Origin: Fasciola hepatica
Lineage: Eukaryota; Platyhelminthes; Trematoda; Plagiorchiida; Fasciolidae
Reading direction: 5' to 3'
Length of the DNA: 64,000 nucleotides
Assembly (NCBI GenBank): GCA_948099385.1
Contig: CANUEZ040000113.1
Location: 6,832,501-6,896,500 of the forward strand
Part shown: positions 38,424 through 59,060 of the stretch, in pieces
Layout of the letters: each line of letters starts with the position of its first letter
Numbering within the stretch: position 1 is the first letter of the stretch
Position numbers and translations under genes: made by a program
The notes under the pieces: generated by a model
Database searches by the model: none
What the model saw: only the letters and a program-made list of their open reading frames with translations
Told to the model about the DNA's origin: nothing

Positions 38424-41400
38424 GAAAAAAGATGTAGAGTCAAGTGAGTTCTATTTACCATTATATGTGAAGTTTTGCCTGAGGGCACCTTTTGAATCAC
38501 GTTATTTTCAAACCACTGGTAAACTGCCAGCCGTTCCTAGGTCAGTATCCATAGTGTTCATGGATCACTATGACAACCTTTTGTGAACGGTCAAGCTCCT
38601 CATTTCATTGTGACTATTGTTGACTAAATATTGCGCTTGGCCTTCTTCTCCTATGGAATATAATAACTGTTTATGAAACAGTTTGGGTTGAACAAAATTA
38701 GTGGGAACCTATGGTCCCAAGAACAACACATGGAATTGCAAGTCATTAGTCTGCACAGATCTGTATGATAATATACACGACAACAAAGCCATTCGGTGTC
38801 GAACAATATCCCACTGTCACCCGATTCATTGCCATGCCTATCCACTTCAAGACCCAGAGTCTACCTTTTCCACTACCGTCATGCGGAAGCATGTAATAAA
38901 AAGGTAATGCCCTACGTTCAGAGTAACATCATCGCCAGAAAACAAATGTCATCAGTACAAGCTTTCTCAAATATGAATGTGTCATTGAACGAGAAGCCCA
39001 GGTTTCCAAGAGTGACTATAAAAGACCTCATGTTGCTTTTTTACCAACTGAAGTATTTACTGCAACATCAACCGTGCTAACGTTTGAAAACTCCGAGGCA
39101 CTGACCGTTCCAATATTGACCTCTATCATGTGCACCCAGAACAGCTAGAGGCTGACCTGACTCCAGATGGTTTGACTGGTATATATCGTGCATTTATCCA
39201 CCATTCTGTTCCCCGATTCCCATCTTACCAGCATGTAATCCGACTCTACTGGCACTTTGCCATTTACATTTTTCCTTTTTTGCTATGTAGCCACTTAGAC
39301 CAATTTCTTGTGAGCATCCTCGTGTACAAATGATCATTGCTTTTCAAAACTTTTCGGCACTCGTTGATGGAATAACTTCTGAACTAACGGTGCTAGCTAA
39401 AAATATCCCCGCGAATCACGGAACTCAATGATACAAATCTGAACAAATGTGCGTGTGTGTGTGTGCGCGCGCGCGAGATGTCTTACATTCTTAGTCTGTT
39501 GTCCTAATGAATGAAGTTGCTCGTTCACAGCTGAAAACTAGGGCCTATGAAATAATTAAGGAGGCATTGTGTCCAAGTTTTGACCCTTTTCCTGCTATCT
39601 GCAATAATTCGGTGCTTGGAAACAGTTGAAAAGGCGTATTCGGTTCCCGATGTTCCTCTCTTATGTCCTCAAATACCGGCCGTGCTATCCCTCATCATTC
39701 TTTGGGTCTTTCTCACTCGAGTTTGTTTCTGAACCCTTGATGGAACAATTGATCGGACCAATTGACGAGCACACCTACGTCCTCTTCCGATCGGGACAAG
39801 AAGGTTGATATCATGTCTAGGTCTGACTTCAACTTGTCCTGCAATCGGTTGGGGTGCCCATGCAGACCTGCGGTTGGAAATAAACTGTTATAAAATTGAA
39901 CCTGTGGACAAAAGAACTTCCTTTCCTTGATACTGTTTCCAAAATGACCACTCCTAGGAAAAATCTACTGTACTGAGTAGCATGCCGGGTTCCATTCTCA
40001 GTGGCTACGTACTGCTCACGAAACAAGTGGACAGTGTTTTCAAGTTATCATTCGGGATTTGGGCATTGATAATACATAATGAAACATTAGTTTAATTTAA
40101 TTCACCATTAAGTACCTGCGTTCAGCTACTAATTAGAGACCAACTGTTTCATTCTTGTTAGGAATCATCAGCAATGCACATTCATCGATTCTTCAATTAC
40201 GACTCTAGCCCGGGATGAATGACTGGGAATGAAACACGCAAACAATAGGCTATCCAAAATGGTTTTCAGTGGTTTGCTGAACATGTACACAACTTTCGTA
40301 GCGCCCTGCCGTTACCTGATTTTGCAAGGTAGCATCCCGTAGCCCGCACAGTAAATGACTTCCATTATAGATGACTTATAGGGCCCAAATACAACGAATG
40401 AATTCAGTGGTAAACAACATGCAGATCTTGTTGACAAGGATGACTTCTCTCTACATTGTTGAAATGGGTTTCAGTGGTGAGCTATGCTGTCGTACTACAT
40501 GAAGAATATTGCTACGTAAAGTGCAATCTCATACTACCCATTTCTAATATCAGAAATCTTCCATAGATATTCAACACAGAATGTTCCCGACGGCTAAATT
40601 GGGGCCTCTATCACCCTGGAAGCAAATAGTTTCTACTTAAAGTATTTTTCAACACCCGCAGGTGATTAGCCATGAGTATATTTGACAAGTATGAAATCCG
40701 TGAACGCTCTCCTCAGATCAACTAATTGGACCGCAACCAGCTTGTTTACCCACACTCCCGTTCGACCTTTGATGCTCTAGTTTCACTTATCCATTGCGTT
40801 CTACCTTCTCCATATTGCAAAAGTTGGAAGTATAGAGTGCAAACTGCGGCTACAATAAAGCATTCAAGTGTGTAAACGGATCCGAGCTACTCCACATTAT
40901 TGAGTACACCCTCGGGGAAACAATTGTTATTTACATAATTGGTAAATCACGAAAAATTCACTCGATTTCAAGGGGTAAACCTATTCGAAGATCCTTTCCA
41001 ATACAGCCGTTTTACAAGGTGCCATTCTATGTCCGTTCTATACCTGTATGCAATCATAGTCTGCTTGTTTAATATGGTTGGGACGTAAATCTTGTTATTC
41101 CTCGTTCCATTTGTTCTGTTTAGACACTCTAACAACAAAAACTCACCCTACTTAAATATTGGTCATCTAGTCTTAGTTTAAACACGACCCCTTACAAAAA
41201 CCATTAAATATTCTGATCTTTCCATCTAATTCTGTCTTCTTCCATAACAGTGAGCACGTTGGTAGAATATCATTTACCATATACCACTGAGTACCTGTCT
41301 GTCGTAATCCTTGCTGGTCCGACCACGTCACTTGTTTACCTATGAGTTAGACGCTTCACGTTTTGTGGGTTACAACCAAAATCCATTTCTACACTACGTT

Positions 41401-41859
41401 CCATAGCTAAGCTTTTTGTGCCCTATATATCTTACCTCACTGGTTCCGTGCTTATCCAGTTAAATTTCCAACTTTATTAGCCTAGGGTTTGAAACGTGCT
41501 ATAAGATCAATGAGGCTTTGTTCTGGAAATAGCAAGATCCCCTATGGTCAGCTAGACTCATAAATCCCAACTTGCAACATTTTACAGGATTTACTGGATT
41601 TCTGTTCACATCCGCTTTGTTCGGATCTTAGTAAAAGTTTTGTTTCATGTCTTCCATCAGGCCTTTCTAAAACACTTGCATGTCAACGATAATTCTATCA
41701 TCTATGGTGCCTCATTCCGCCAGATTCAAGACCAATCAAAACAATTTCATCGACAAATTGGAAGACCAGCCACACCAAATATTTTTTTCCATCGGTGCTG
41801 TAACTTACTTGTACAACTTTTTTCATCCACGCGGTTACGTAGTGGCTGAGTATCCCCTT
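38424..41859. other. Non-coding stretch
   Basis: No gene is supported. The interval 40.7-41.7 kb is pyrimidine-rich on the plus strand and could be an old element's untranslated part, but no protein motif was found. Two overlapping frames at 41640-41946 run into the next SINE-like copy. Confidence 0.35.
39449..39475. repeat. Alternating (GT)n-(GC)n tract
   Basis: TGTGCGTGTGTG passes into GCGCGCGCGCG, a purine-pyrimidine alternation of about 27 bp. Such tracts are known to be prone to the left-handed Z form. Confidence 0.9.
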
Positions 41860-42065
41860 CTATATTATTTTATTGTGGTTTATTTACTGCCTTCTTATTG
41901 TATAATGATAGTGCAATATTTCAGGAATGGGGTCACGGCTAAATAACCGCTGCAAATCGGGGAAGTGACCGACAGCACTGTGAGCATTCGAATCGGGAAC
42001 AGACGGGAGACACTCGTGACTCAGCTTTTGATCACTGCCGGTCAATTTGATTAACCGATAAGACT
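41860..42065 (+). mobile_element. SINE-like repeat family II, copy d
   Basis: The landmarks are TTGTATAATGATAGTGCAAT, TTTCAGGAATGGGGTCACGG, AATCGGGGAAGTGACCGAC, the B-box-like CATTCGAATCGGGAAC at 41986-42001, and the end block TTTTGATCACTGCCGGTCAA. The order is the same as in copies a to c. Confidence 0.55.
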
Positions 42066-45000
42066 ATACTTGTATGTCAAGCAGGAAATCATTGAATAAA
42101 ATTGAAAAGCACGACTGATGATAAAAACAAAAATACTGTGACGGGTTTTTCGTAAGAGTCACGGTTATTCGTTAGATATCCGCGGACTCAATGAAAAGCA
42201 ACTCTTTAGGTGATGGGATTCATCTTCCTAAACGAAGACAGAATAATGTGTGGTTTCCTGTGATCTCAGACCATGATTCTACTGCAAGTGTTGACCAGTG
42301 TACCAACTTTTGGGAATCTTTATCTATTTTTTCCCGATCTGTTTCACATTATATTTTCTTTAGTCCTAAACAGTCAGTAAGTAATAATGTACCTGATGCA
42401 GCTAAGCGGGAATACCTAAAAGCGCTTGTGAATTGCGCGCATTTCATGCCCATCTTCAATCGGCAATAAGATAACACCACTTATGATTGACTCGTATTTG
42501 GAGTGCGGTTTTTTGCTCTGGTTCAAGAATTAACCAGAGTCGGAATCGTGACTGGTTATCCGCAAATGTTCTCGAGTTCTCTTCGTCTTTCGCAAAAATG
42601 CAATAAATCGTGACTCTATTAGTCCATGGAAAATAACCTCGTGAGAAGTTTCATATAATTACACACATTTATTGATCTGTAAAAGTACAGCAATACAAAA
42701 ATTATACCATCTTCCGTCATAAAAGTTCACTTTGGAGCTAATAAATAATAAAAGTTGTGAACTTCTGCGGTAGGTTTCGGAGAGAGAACTCTTGAAGTCT
42801 TTGATGGAACTTGTATTGAAAAACAAGTAGCAACACTATCAGTAAATCGAACGATGATAATGCAAAACTGTATCGGTACTTGAGGGATGTGCAATCCAGG
42901 TTTCAAAACTCTGTTGTGTGACTCTGAGTTCAACACGAGGTACTAAGGGTGACCTGAAATAGCACAGAAAAGAGACCGCTGTTAGTAACCGGACAAATAA
43001 GTTACTTCAAGATGATCACTTTCGGTCTCCTCTCATAGTTTCAGCTGTCAACCCAACAGTCAAAAAGAAGTATGACAACTTTTAAAAGTCTGATCGGTAG
43101 AAGATTTCTTCGAAGCAGTGTAAACCTAAATTCCCTGTAAGGTTTTGAAATTTCTCTAATCTTATCAGTACGGACGAACCCTTCGCTTAACAAAGCTCTT
43201 CTTCACATTCTTCATTAAACGTCAATGTTTTTGGGTCGTGAAACTGTGCTAGTCCGTAGACGCGAAACGTGGGATTGAATGCTTGTTCAAATAATTATCA
43301 TCCTTTGGTAGACCAGACCCACCAATCAGTCTACCATTCAGCGTTGTGCAATAAAAACCCAACAACAATGACGGAGTGAACAGACAACCAGTTGGTTTGA
43401 TAACTGGATAACATGAAAAATATCCCCACTGTCCGTGAAAGGAGACTAACAGTGCGGTATAGTCAGTTTAACCGCTATTTTCAATTTTATAGGACCTCCT
43501 CAAGGGTAAAACAAACGCATCGCTTCCTCTTCCCCGGTCTCACCCTAAAAGTGTTCGAAGAAAGCGACATTTTTGTGTGATAAAAGTCATCCGATCATTT
43601 GTTTTTGAACAACACCCGGTAAATCATACTTCAGCCGAACCACTTCTTTCCAAGTACATCCTGAACTTGTACCAACATGTTACCTACCTGATACACTGTT
43701 AAACAACCCTGTATTACAAGCTTTTTCTTGAACTGATGTGTATATTCTACGATAATTCATAAATGTGAAGCTTTGTCGAAAAGGATGACTAAACTGTTCT
43801 GTATCTGTTTCGAATTCAGTAGATCGAAACACTTCAAATGGGAACTAATATCAAACTAGTTTGTTGTCACATCAACGGGTTATGTCAGAGGGCACTACAT
43901 CCTCATCCCCACTGTTACATTGCTGTGGGGATTCTGTGTTCTATTCGCATGTAGTACGAGAAATTCCGCTTGAACCAATCAGTGTTCATTTGTCCAGCGT
44001 AAGCTCCATTTATCGTTCAAGCGTTCCCAAACACAGTTAAATACACCTTTTGGGTGTGTCTCATCTCAGAGCAACCTTGCATGTTTATTATTGTAGTGAG
44101 CGTGTCTCGTGAACATGATCTACCTCCGTAGAACGCCAGTGTTTGACAAGTTTGGGCTTTCCAGTCATATTGCTCATGGATTATTCTGTGCTTGTTTTCC
44201 TTTAAATGTTTCGTGGCATATATAGATGTTGTTTTTTGCAACCCGAAGAAGTATGTATTCCAGTGCGAGTTCTAATTTCATTTGCAGCAGTTCTGTCGTC
44301 ACAGAGGCCTAACTTGTAAAACTGGGCATGACTCACCTCAGTTCGGCAAATGAGGACAATCCATGTGAGGGCTTTCAAAGACCACGCCAAGTTGTGGACA
44401 CACGCGGCTCGTTGTAAGCCAAACGAATGTATCCTCAATGAGGCAACTATTTACAACTCAAGCTCACCATCAGATGAGGTGAAAGGGGAATAAAATCGAC
44501 GTACTGATCCATCCAGACATTCCGTGAAGAAAACCAGTAATTTCAAGGAGACAATCTGTTAAGGATCGTGTAGTCAAAAGTGCTGGACGAACATAAACCC
44601 AAAAGGAAACCAGAAAAAGGAAGGACATGTACGGGTAGAAGTGACTGGCATATCACTGTCAACTGGTTTCATTGGAGTGAAATTTTCAGTGAATGTTACA
44701 GACGTTACGAAAGTCTGTCCAAAGGCTCCGAGTTTATTCAAATGAAGATAGATGATTCTCAAACAGAAATCTTAGAAAACAATCAAACCCTCGGCTACCC
44801 AGGAGTACTGCATGTTGGAAGGAATAATCAAGCTGAATTACTCAAAAGTACGGCCAGACATTAGGCACAGTTGTCTGAGCCTTGTGAACAAGATAGCATT
44901 CACTGGTGAGCAGAAATCCTTCCCTTGACTTAAAATGTTATCAAGTCTTCAAGAATAAAGGCAATGGAATATCTCTTGGGTATGGAATCAAAAGAGGGAC

Positions 45001-45744
45001 ATTAACCACCTGTTAACCGGATATGCATCCAGCTTCTTGAAGTTCCACAAGTTTTTTCGTGGACGAACGGTAGTCATGTCGATCGCAACCGCATGGACAT
45101 CAGAGCGTGCCCCCTACTGAAGGCATCATCTCGGCTTGGGGAGAGGGGAAATTATTCTGTAAGAAAATGAGATGGATTTTGTGGTTTCACAGTTATCCCG
45201 AAACTAACTGGTCAGTAAGTATACACTACACGACGAAAGTGCAAGATTCCCCTCATTTTTTTCTTATACTTCTGCTTTTGGATTCCCTAAGCGAAGCCTC
45301 ATTCGATCAGAACGACCGAGTGTAAGATAAGATACATCGTAATTTTTTCTGATCGAAGCTATACGCTGTGTGCTAATTAGAGCAGATAACGCGAAAAATG
45401 GAGGAAACAAAGCTTTGGGCTCTTCATTCCGGTGAGTTATCCGCTGAAAAATTTCCCATCGAGCTCGGAAATAAGCCGATCATTTCGTTGCGCGGATTCG
45501 GCAAGTGAGAAAACCATGAGAATTGGAATCACGTGAATCAAGTGCCCTGGATCGCGTGAGGCACCCTTAGTTGTCTATTCACTCCCGGTTACCTTCGTTC
45601 ATGTTGGTTGTACTTAAAAACCTCATAGAACTCACTCCGAATGTGGTCTGCACATGCCCACATGAAATGAAACTAATAAATTTTGATAAGGGCGAAATAT
45701 CTACTTTCCATCAAATGAGAGCAAGTTGGCATGAAACTGTTCGG
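42066..45744. other. Non-coding stretch
   Basis: Frames at 42191-42469 (92 codons) and 44580-44864 (94 codons) are the longest and show no recognised family. No RNA gene was seen. Confidence 0.4.
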
Positions 45745-46660
45745 TAAAGCAACAGGTCAAGAAACTTCGTACGACCGTGTCCAGAAAGTAACGAGCTTTG
45801 TGAGCCTAAAAGCAAATGGATGATCTCAAAAACTAACGAAGTCGGACGAACGTAGGTTGTTCGGCCTGGCCTCCAAAGATGCATACGTCAAGTGGACGTT
45901 GAAAGCATCGGTCAGTGTCTCCAAAGAAAAGTGACACATACGGCCCAAAGCCCTACCAGGGAAAGAAAGGAAAGGTGCACTGCTTGCACACTGCTGCATA
46001 AAAAACAACTCTTAGCATGAACTGAAACATAAGATGTATGGACAAATAAGTGGAAAAATGCCTACCTCCGTGACAAAAACAAATGTGTAGACTGGATGCT
46101 TGGAACTAATAATGGTGTTATATCAGAAAAGAAAGAATTACCAGTGACTGTTAGGGAAATCATCTCAACCAACGGACAAAGTTTGATATTTATACTTGAG
46201 GGCAAATAAGATTCCGCTGTTTGTATTCATGAGCTGAAACAGATTTTGTTCCCACTACTTACCAGCAGATTGGAAGACAACACCATATTTCAACATGATA
46301 ATGCCTTTGGCCACGTGTCACACACTACAAAGAGTCAGCTGTTGTTCCGTACGACCAAGGTCATGAGGTTACCAGTCTGTAGCCCAGGTTTAAACCCGAC
46401 TGAGAATCTATGGGACACTCACACTCGCCTGGTGTACGGGGACCCCATGGCTTACGAGTCAAAGAGTGAATTGATAACCACTTTTGAGCGAGAAGGGGTG
46501 AATAAAGACCAAGAAATAATTACAGGTTTTGCAGGAAGCACGTCGAGATGTATCCAGGTATTCAGGTAGTGGTAACTATGAAAGCCGAAATGAAGGGGTT
46601 CTTAACATTTGTCATTCCGTTTTTCCGCGTATTCTAATTGAATTAGGTAGTAGTAAATTA
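45745..46660 (+). mobile_element. Tc1-type DNA transposon relic (DD34E transposase)
   Basis: The N-terminal DNA-binding part is seen in one frame as KLTKSDERR (45833 on) and SVSVSKEK (about 45909-45932). It is followed by RPKALPGKERKGA, matching the second helix-turn-helix and basic linker of Tc1 transposases. The catalytic part is in another frame: WKNAYLRDK with the first Asp at 46072-46074 (SDE has become RDK), then PVTVR, a G-Q-S-L-I-F-I block, FQHDNA with the second Asp at 46297-46299, and NPTENLWD with Glu at 46402-46404. The last two acidic residues are separated by 34 residues, the Tc1 DD34E spacing. A TAA at 46207-46209, another at 46030-46032 and a frameshift between the two halves make it inactive. 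A 3' terminal-repeat-like segment (GGGGTTCTTAACATTTGTCA) begins at about 46597. No matching inverted copy was found upstream, so the 5' end is lost or unrecognisable. Confidence 0.82.
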
Positions 46661-54029
<7,369 letters not shown>

Positions 54030-55480
54030 GAAATTGAGCCTGATTCTGATGTTCAGACTTGAAGCTTTAAGTAATGTCTGAATGGGGAATGCTGTCCACC
54101 GGAGGAGGTGGTTATTAAACCGATCAGATGAACCAGTTGGGGGTCACAGACCGAATAGGAGACTGTGAATAGCTTGGAAGCATCCTGCAACAGATGAAAG
54201 GAGCCCAACACTATGGTAGATGGATCTCATGGAAGTCTTAGGAAATCACTGAGATAGCTTATGTGGGGAACAATCAACCGAGCTGTCAATGGGACCAATC
54301 GGAATAATGAAGCTGGAACGGTGTACTATTGGACCAAACTAATGGTTACAGGCACATGGCTAGAAGGTAGTCGAAATGCTCAGGCAGCCGGAGGTTCGAT
54401 AAAGCTGCAGCTTGAACGTTAAAAAGAACTTTTATCGGATCCGAGTTCAGTGGTTGGGTGACTCATGGAAGAGGAACCCCGAATCCTTCGTGAGACAATG
54501 CGAAGACGGTAAACTACGTGTAGTATAAAAAGAATCTCAGTCGCGTAGTAATAGGTGCGTTCCGTAATTTTTTCGGCATTCCTGCCACAAGACACAGACT
54601 AGTCAATGAAGATCAAATTCCCCAACAAAAAGGGGTATAAAGCTCATCTTGACTGAGTCGAGAGCATAGTCAAACAAGAAACAAAGAGGCGGGCAATTAT
54701 ATGAGACGGGTAAAGAGAAGTGGTCAATCACGATTAAAGGTCAGACGGCAGTTCCATTCAGGGGACACAAAGAGGGCGGTTGGGGTGAGGAAATCTAAGA
54801 AAACCCCGGAAAACGAACAACATAACTTTCATTAAACCGATGGAGCCGTAGATGGGATTCATTGTTAAGAATGCGTAGACACCAAAGAAACAACGAAGTT
54901 GACGGGGAAAACAGTGGGATGTTAAGCAACACTGGAAAAGTCACCCCCAAGAAAAGATACGAGTAAAAGTGTATAGACCCAATCAGACTCTCTTGGAAGC
55001 AGATGAATGAGTTCGGTTGGACGAAAATGAACACAAAAAGCCAGTTGGTGAGCATAACTTGAATGCCTTGGCCAGCCAAAACAGCGAGGTAAATAGTAAA
55101 TTGCATAGATTAGCCGGACATTGATACATGTCAATAAGATAGGGAGGCAGTGTGAATGGACAGAAACAAAAAGCAAGTGAGAGGGGATAAAGATATACAA
55201 AAAATAACAACTTTGAATAGTACGTGGAAAACTGGGTTTAGAGGTAGGCGATTAGATGAGGGCGTCGAATGGGCCGAACAAATACCAGTTAAATATACGG
55301 ATAACGTTATTTGACAGTCACAGAAACATTGCAAGAAAATTGTGGCACAGTAGGCTTGGACAAACAACCAAGCACACGGGAGTGTAGGCTGATTGGATAC
55401 ACGTGTAATCCGTTTGATCCAGGTTACTGAGCCAAAGTCAAAATTGTAGGGAATTTTAGGAGTATCACACGTGAGTTAAC
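54030..55480 (-). repeat. Repeat-like segment with strong strand asymmetry, probably an inserted element in minus orientation
   Basis: For about 1.4 kb the plus strand is purine-rich (many AGAG, GGAAA and AAGAA words) and the minus strand correspondingly pyrimidine-rich. The minus frames (for example 54795-55106 and 55131-55367) translate into hydrophobic, Phe/Leu/Cys-rich sequence without enzyme motifs. That is what pyrimidine-rich non-coding DNA gives, and I do not call them membrane proteins. The composition differs from the DNA to the left, and the segment abuts RTE element A. The wording of this segment feels like a dispersed fluke repeat to me, but I cannot verify that. Confidence 0.4.
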
Positions 55481-55489
55481 GGACTATCT

Positions 55490-58400
55490 TGTCCTCTGGG
55501 ATATCATCCATCTACTTCCCCTCCCTCTACTACCCAACTCTCTCCTGTGGTTCGAAGAAGCTGAAGCACGCATCAGCGACGGCACACCGGCAAACCGCCT
55601 GATAGGCGGTCCAAACAAGGTCGAGAGTATCCAAGGCCTAAGATCCGCAGTGACACGGCGCACAACACGCAAAAACGGATACTCCTGTATAGGCGGATGA
55701 GATCAGCTGAGACCCAACGGCTGCCAAGGAAATTTGTACCGTCTTCAGGGTTGCATGGACCACTGTGTCTTGCTCACTTTTCCCGAATGGCGAACGAGCT
55801 CCTAGACAGCCACCGGAAACCATGTACCAAGATCACGTTGGACGCTCTGGGCATCCTCGACTGGCAGGCTGTAGTCCGAAAGGCTCTTTCGGTCACCAGT
55901 TCCCAACACAAAACTTCCTGTTGCCCGATAGGTAGCACAAGGTTGTGTTCTACCTCTTATAAAAAGCCGGCTGACGCTGGGGAGCCACTTCGTATCAGAT
56001 TCTCAGGACTGTTCATGACAAGTTCTTCCACACACACACCGCTTATGCTACGGTGTCTCATGTAAGCGACGTACCTTGTGTTCACTCCGCTGTGGGGGTG
56101 GTAAGTTCTTTAGCAGAGGACCTTAAGAAGCGAAATCACGTCCAAATCCCCAGCTGGAATTAGAGAACACTCTTGATCACCGGAAGACAAACCATCATCG
56201 CACGAAAGCTACATGACTACCGCATCAAAACAGCATGTCTCTCTGAAGTTCGGCTGCCGAATTTTGGCACCCGTTGTATCAAGGTCCCCGGAGCTGATGA
56301 CAGTTACCACCTTTATCACAGGGGACTCACAGACAGCACGGGTCTCCAAGGCATCGCTACAGCTGTCGGCAACAAGGCTAACGAGACGCTGCTCTCATGG
56401 AATCCGATATCCCCTCGAATCGCTTTAGCTCGTTTTCGAGCTTCACCCTTGAACATATCCGTTGTTGTGGTCTATGCCCCGACTGTTGTGGCCGAAGGAG
56501 CGACAAAGGACGAGTTCTGCGACAAACCACAAGAGGTGATAAACAGCGTCCCGGGACCGGAAAGCTCACAGTGGTTCTTCTACCTAGACAACCAGACACA
56601 TTTTGGGAAATTTTAGTGTTGGATAGCAGTGCAACAAGGGCTAACGTCTCATCAGCTTTGAAGACTTCAATAGCCTAACCGTCACCACCGCGCGCTTCCA
56701 ACATCCCAGGAAGCCCTTTCTAGCGCGGTATTCTAAAGACGGCCACATGGCGCGCAAGGTCGACTACATTTTGATACGATTACGCCAGCCATCTTCAATT
56801 GAAGAGTACAGGGTCTGCCGAGACGCCGAGACTGGTAACCAGAATGACACGGACCATGTACTTGCCCATGAGAGCCTCAAGGTTTAGTAAACCAGCCACA
56901 ACAAACTCCGTGCTCCGAAAAGGATTACCGTAGCTGCCCTAGGATCCTTGACCAAGTGACAAACAATATCAGATGCCATCACTGCCCATCTAACCATTCA
57001 TCCAGTCAGCGGAGGACCATCAATGGAACAATAATGGTGGTCATTAAAATCGTCCATCAAGCAATCTGCTTTCAACGAACTTGGCAGTATACGACAACGG
57101 CAGAAGGACTGAATATCGAAGACGACACTTCATCTATTCAAAAAGACCAGAGACGTTCGTCTAAAAGGCCTCCGTGCGTTACTGGAAGTTCAAAGAAAAG
57201 CAATTCTCTCTGCACAAAAAGACCAAAACAAACACGAGTCCGAAATCCCGGACAATATGGAAGCAGTGGCTAGCCGAGGCGACTTCTTAGAATCCCTCCG
57301 TCTCATTCGAAAATCACCCAGGTAAGTAGAACCACTGTTTTGAGAAGCAACCGCGCCATTGATCCGGGAATAACGGGCAAAGATGCAGAGACGGATTGAG
57401 CACTTTTACCGTCTACTGAACCGTCCCTCGGCAAGCTTGGCAGGCCAAATTCCCACAAACTAAAAGGGGAATCTAGGACACCTGTGTCATCTCCCCATCC
57501 CTAGAGAACAATACTGCAGGTATTCAAAATCTAAAGAACCGAAAGGCCATGAGAGAGGATGGTATCGAACCGAAGGTACATAAATCATGCCTTCCCACAC
57601 GGGTGAAGCCCCTTCACAAGCTGTCATGTTCAGTTTGGGAAAAATAATTATTTACCACGGACCAGAGAATTTCAGTTTTACATCCCCCCCCCCGTGGAAT
57701 GAGCCTTATCGGCGTGGTTTCCAAAATCTTAGTGCTCCTACTAAACCGCATCTCAACCAAAGATGAAAGCAAGCAGTCTTCCCAACCAAGGAAGCTTCCT
57801 CCGCAGTAACAAATGCATGGACCAGATATATACTCCTCGTCTAGAACGTCGCCAAAAATTTTAAAAACCGACCTCAGCCTGTTTCATTGATCTTCGCATA
57901 ACATTCGACCCAGTTGATAGACACATTTTATGAACCATTCTGAAAGCCAATAGCATGTGGGCAAAACATGCCAGTCTCACTCAACTATTCAGCTACCCGT
58001 GCAAGAATACGATTTTACGTAGAAGAACCCGGTGAATCCTCCCTCAACTCCGGTGTTTGACAGGGTTTCCCTATATCGTCAGTCCTAATCAAGTGATCTG
58101 TCGACTGGATAAAGTGGTAAGTGCTCATCGATAGCCTTGTTGAAGAGTCCAGAGGTTTTCTTGGACGATTTAGAATTCGCGGATAATGTTGATATCCTGG
58201 AGGATAGTCAAACTACCCCAAATGCAGTTCTGATTCGAGTAGTCTCCTTCACAAAAACCAAACAGCTAGATGACAAAGCATCAAAGACTAAGACCGATTC
58301 GACTTGCACTGAACAGTCCGCACGACCAATGTGCGTCAACGGCGCATTGACTGAGCACATGTAGGCGTAAAAACGCCTAGGTTCCACGATACCCCCAAAA

Positions 58401-59060
58401 GGTTATGTCAAGGAAAAAGTCAAAGAGCGGAGTGACAATCGAGTTCGATTATTTACGCCACTCTGGGAGCGGAATAAGATCCATTTCCAAACCAAAACCC
58501 GTTTCCTCCGAACTACCATTCGCCTCATATTGACCTACTGTTGCGAAAAGTGACCATAACGCGCCGCAGACATCAGAAAGCCGGAAGCATTTGACCACAG
58601 ATGCCTGAGAGTAATCCTCAAAGAGAAAGCAGCTTCCGCGTTGAGAAGCTGTCAGTATTTCCTCAACGGCGATGATTGCGGTGGTTCGGCCAAGCCCTGT
58701 GCAGCCTGAACACCGAGATCTGAAAACAACTTCTGTGACCTGTTTTATTCCAAAACTGGTGCCGCTGCCTTGAAGGACAATTGAAAAAAAGGATCAACGC
58801 AGTCAGTTTTGAAGTCGAGCGGTTAGCATTCCGGCTTGGTAAAATTTCTTGTCTCTGGAATCAGAAGTGAATCTTCCTGTGTTCTGATCTCGCCTCTGAT
58901 TGCCTTTCTTGGGCAGACCCAATCCGCAACAACCGTGAAGCTCATCTTCTTTCAGGAGACAGCCACATAAAGGAAGCAATTTAGACTAGCGACGGTGATA
59001 CCTTGGAGATGGTCCCCGGGAGTGCAAAGAACAGGCAGCTGAACGAGATTTGATTCAAAG
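55490..59060 (+). mobile_element. Decayed RTE-type LINE, element A
   Basis: Motif order fits an RTE open reading frame. The endonuclease start lies at about 56150-56270, with RQTIIARKLHDYRI and then ACLSEVRLP carrying the catalytic-type S-E. VVVVYAPT lies at about 56460-56490. The end of the endonuclease carries HMARKVDYILIRLR and TDHVLAHES, with D-H at 56852-56857. The reverse transcriptase has HFYRLLNRPS (about 57400), KAMREDGIEP (57547 on), SLIGVVSKILVLLLNRIS (57700-57753) and LEFADNVDIL, where FADN (58176-58187) replaces YADD. The C-terminal part carries PLWERNKI, TYCCEK and FDHRCLRVIL (about 58590-58620). Frames shift several times and stops are frequent. A C10 run at 57674-57683 sits between reverse transcriptase blocks. 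The 5' region 55490-56150 is GC-rich and its translation is not identified. Boundaries are approximate. Confidence 0.82.
58176..58187 (+). other. Degraded catalytic box FADN in element A
   Basis: The four codons correspond to the reverse transcriptase Y-A-D-D box. The second Asp is Asn and Tyr is Phe. The change of the second catalytic-box Asp alone should abolish polymerisation. Confidence 0.75.

Noticed and set aside
54795..55367. Overlapping minus-strand frames that look like membrane proteins
   Set aside because: They overlap in different frames over the same pyrimidine-rich DNA, which by itself yields Phe/Leu/Cys/Ser-rich translations.
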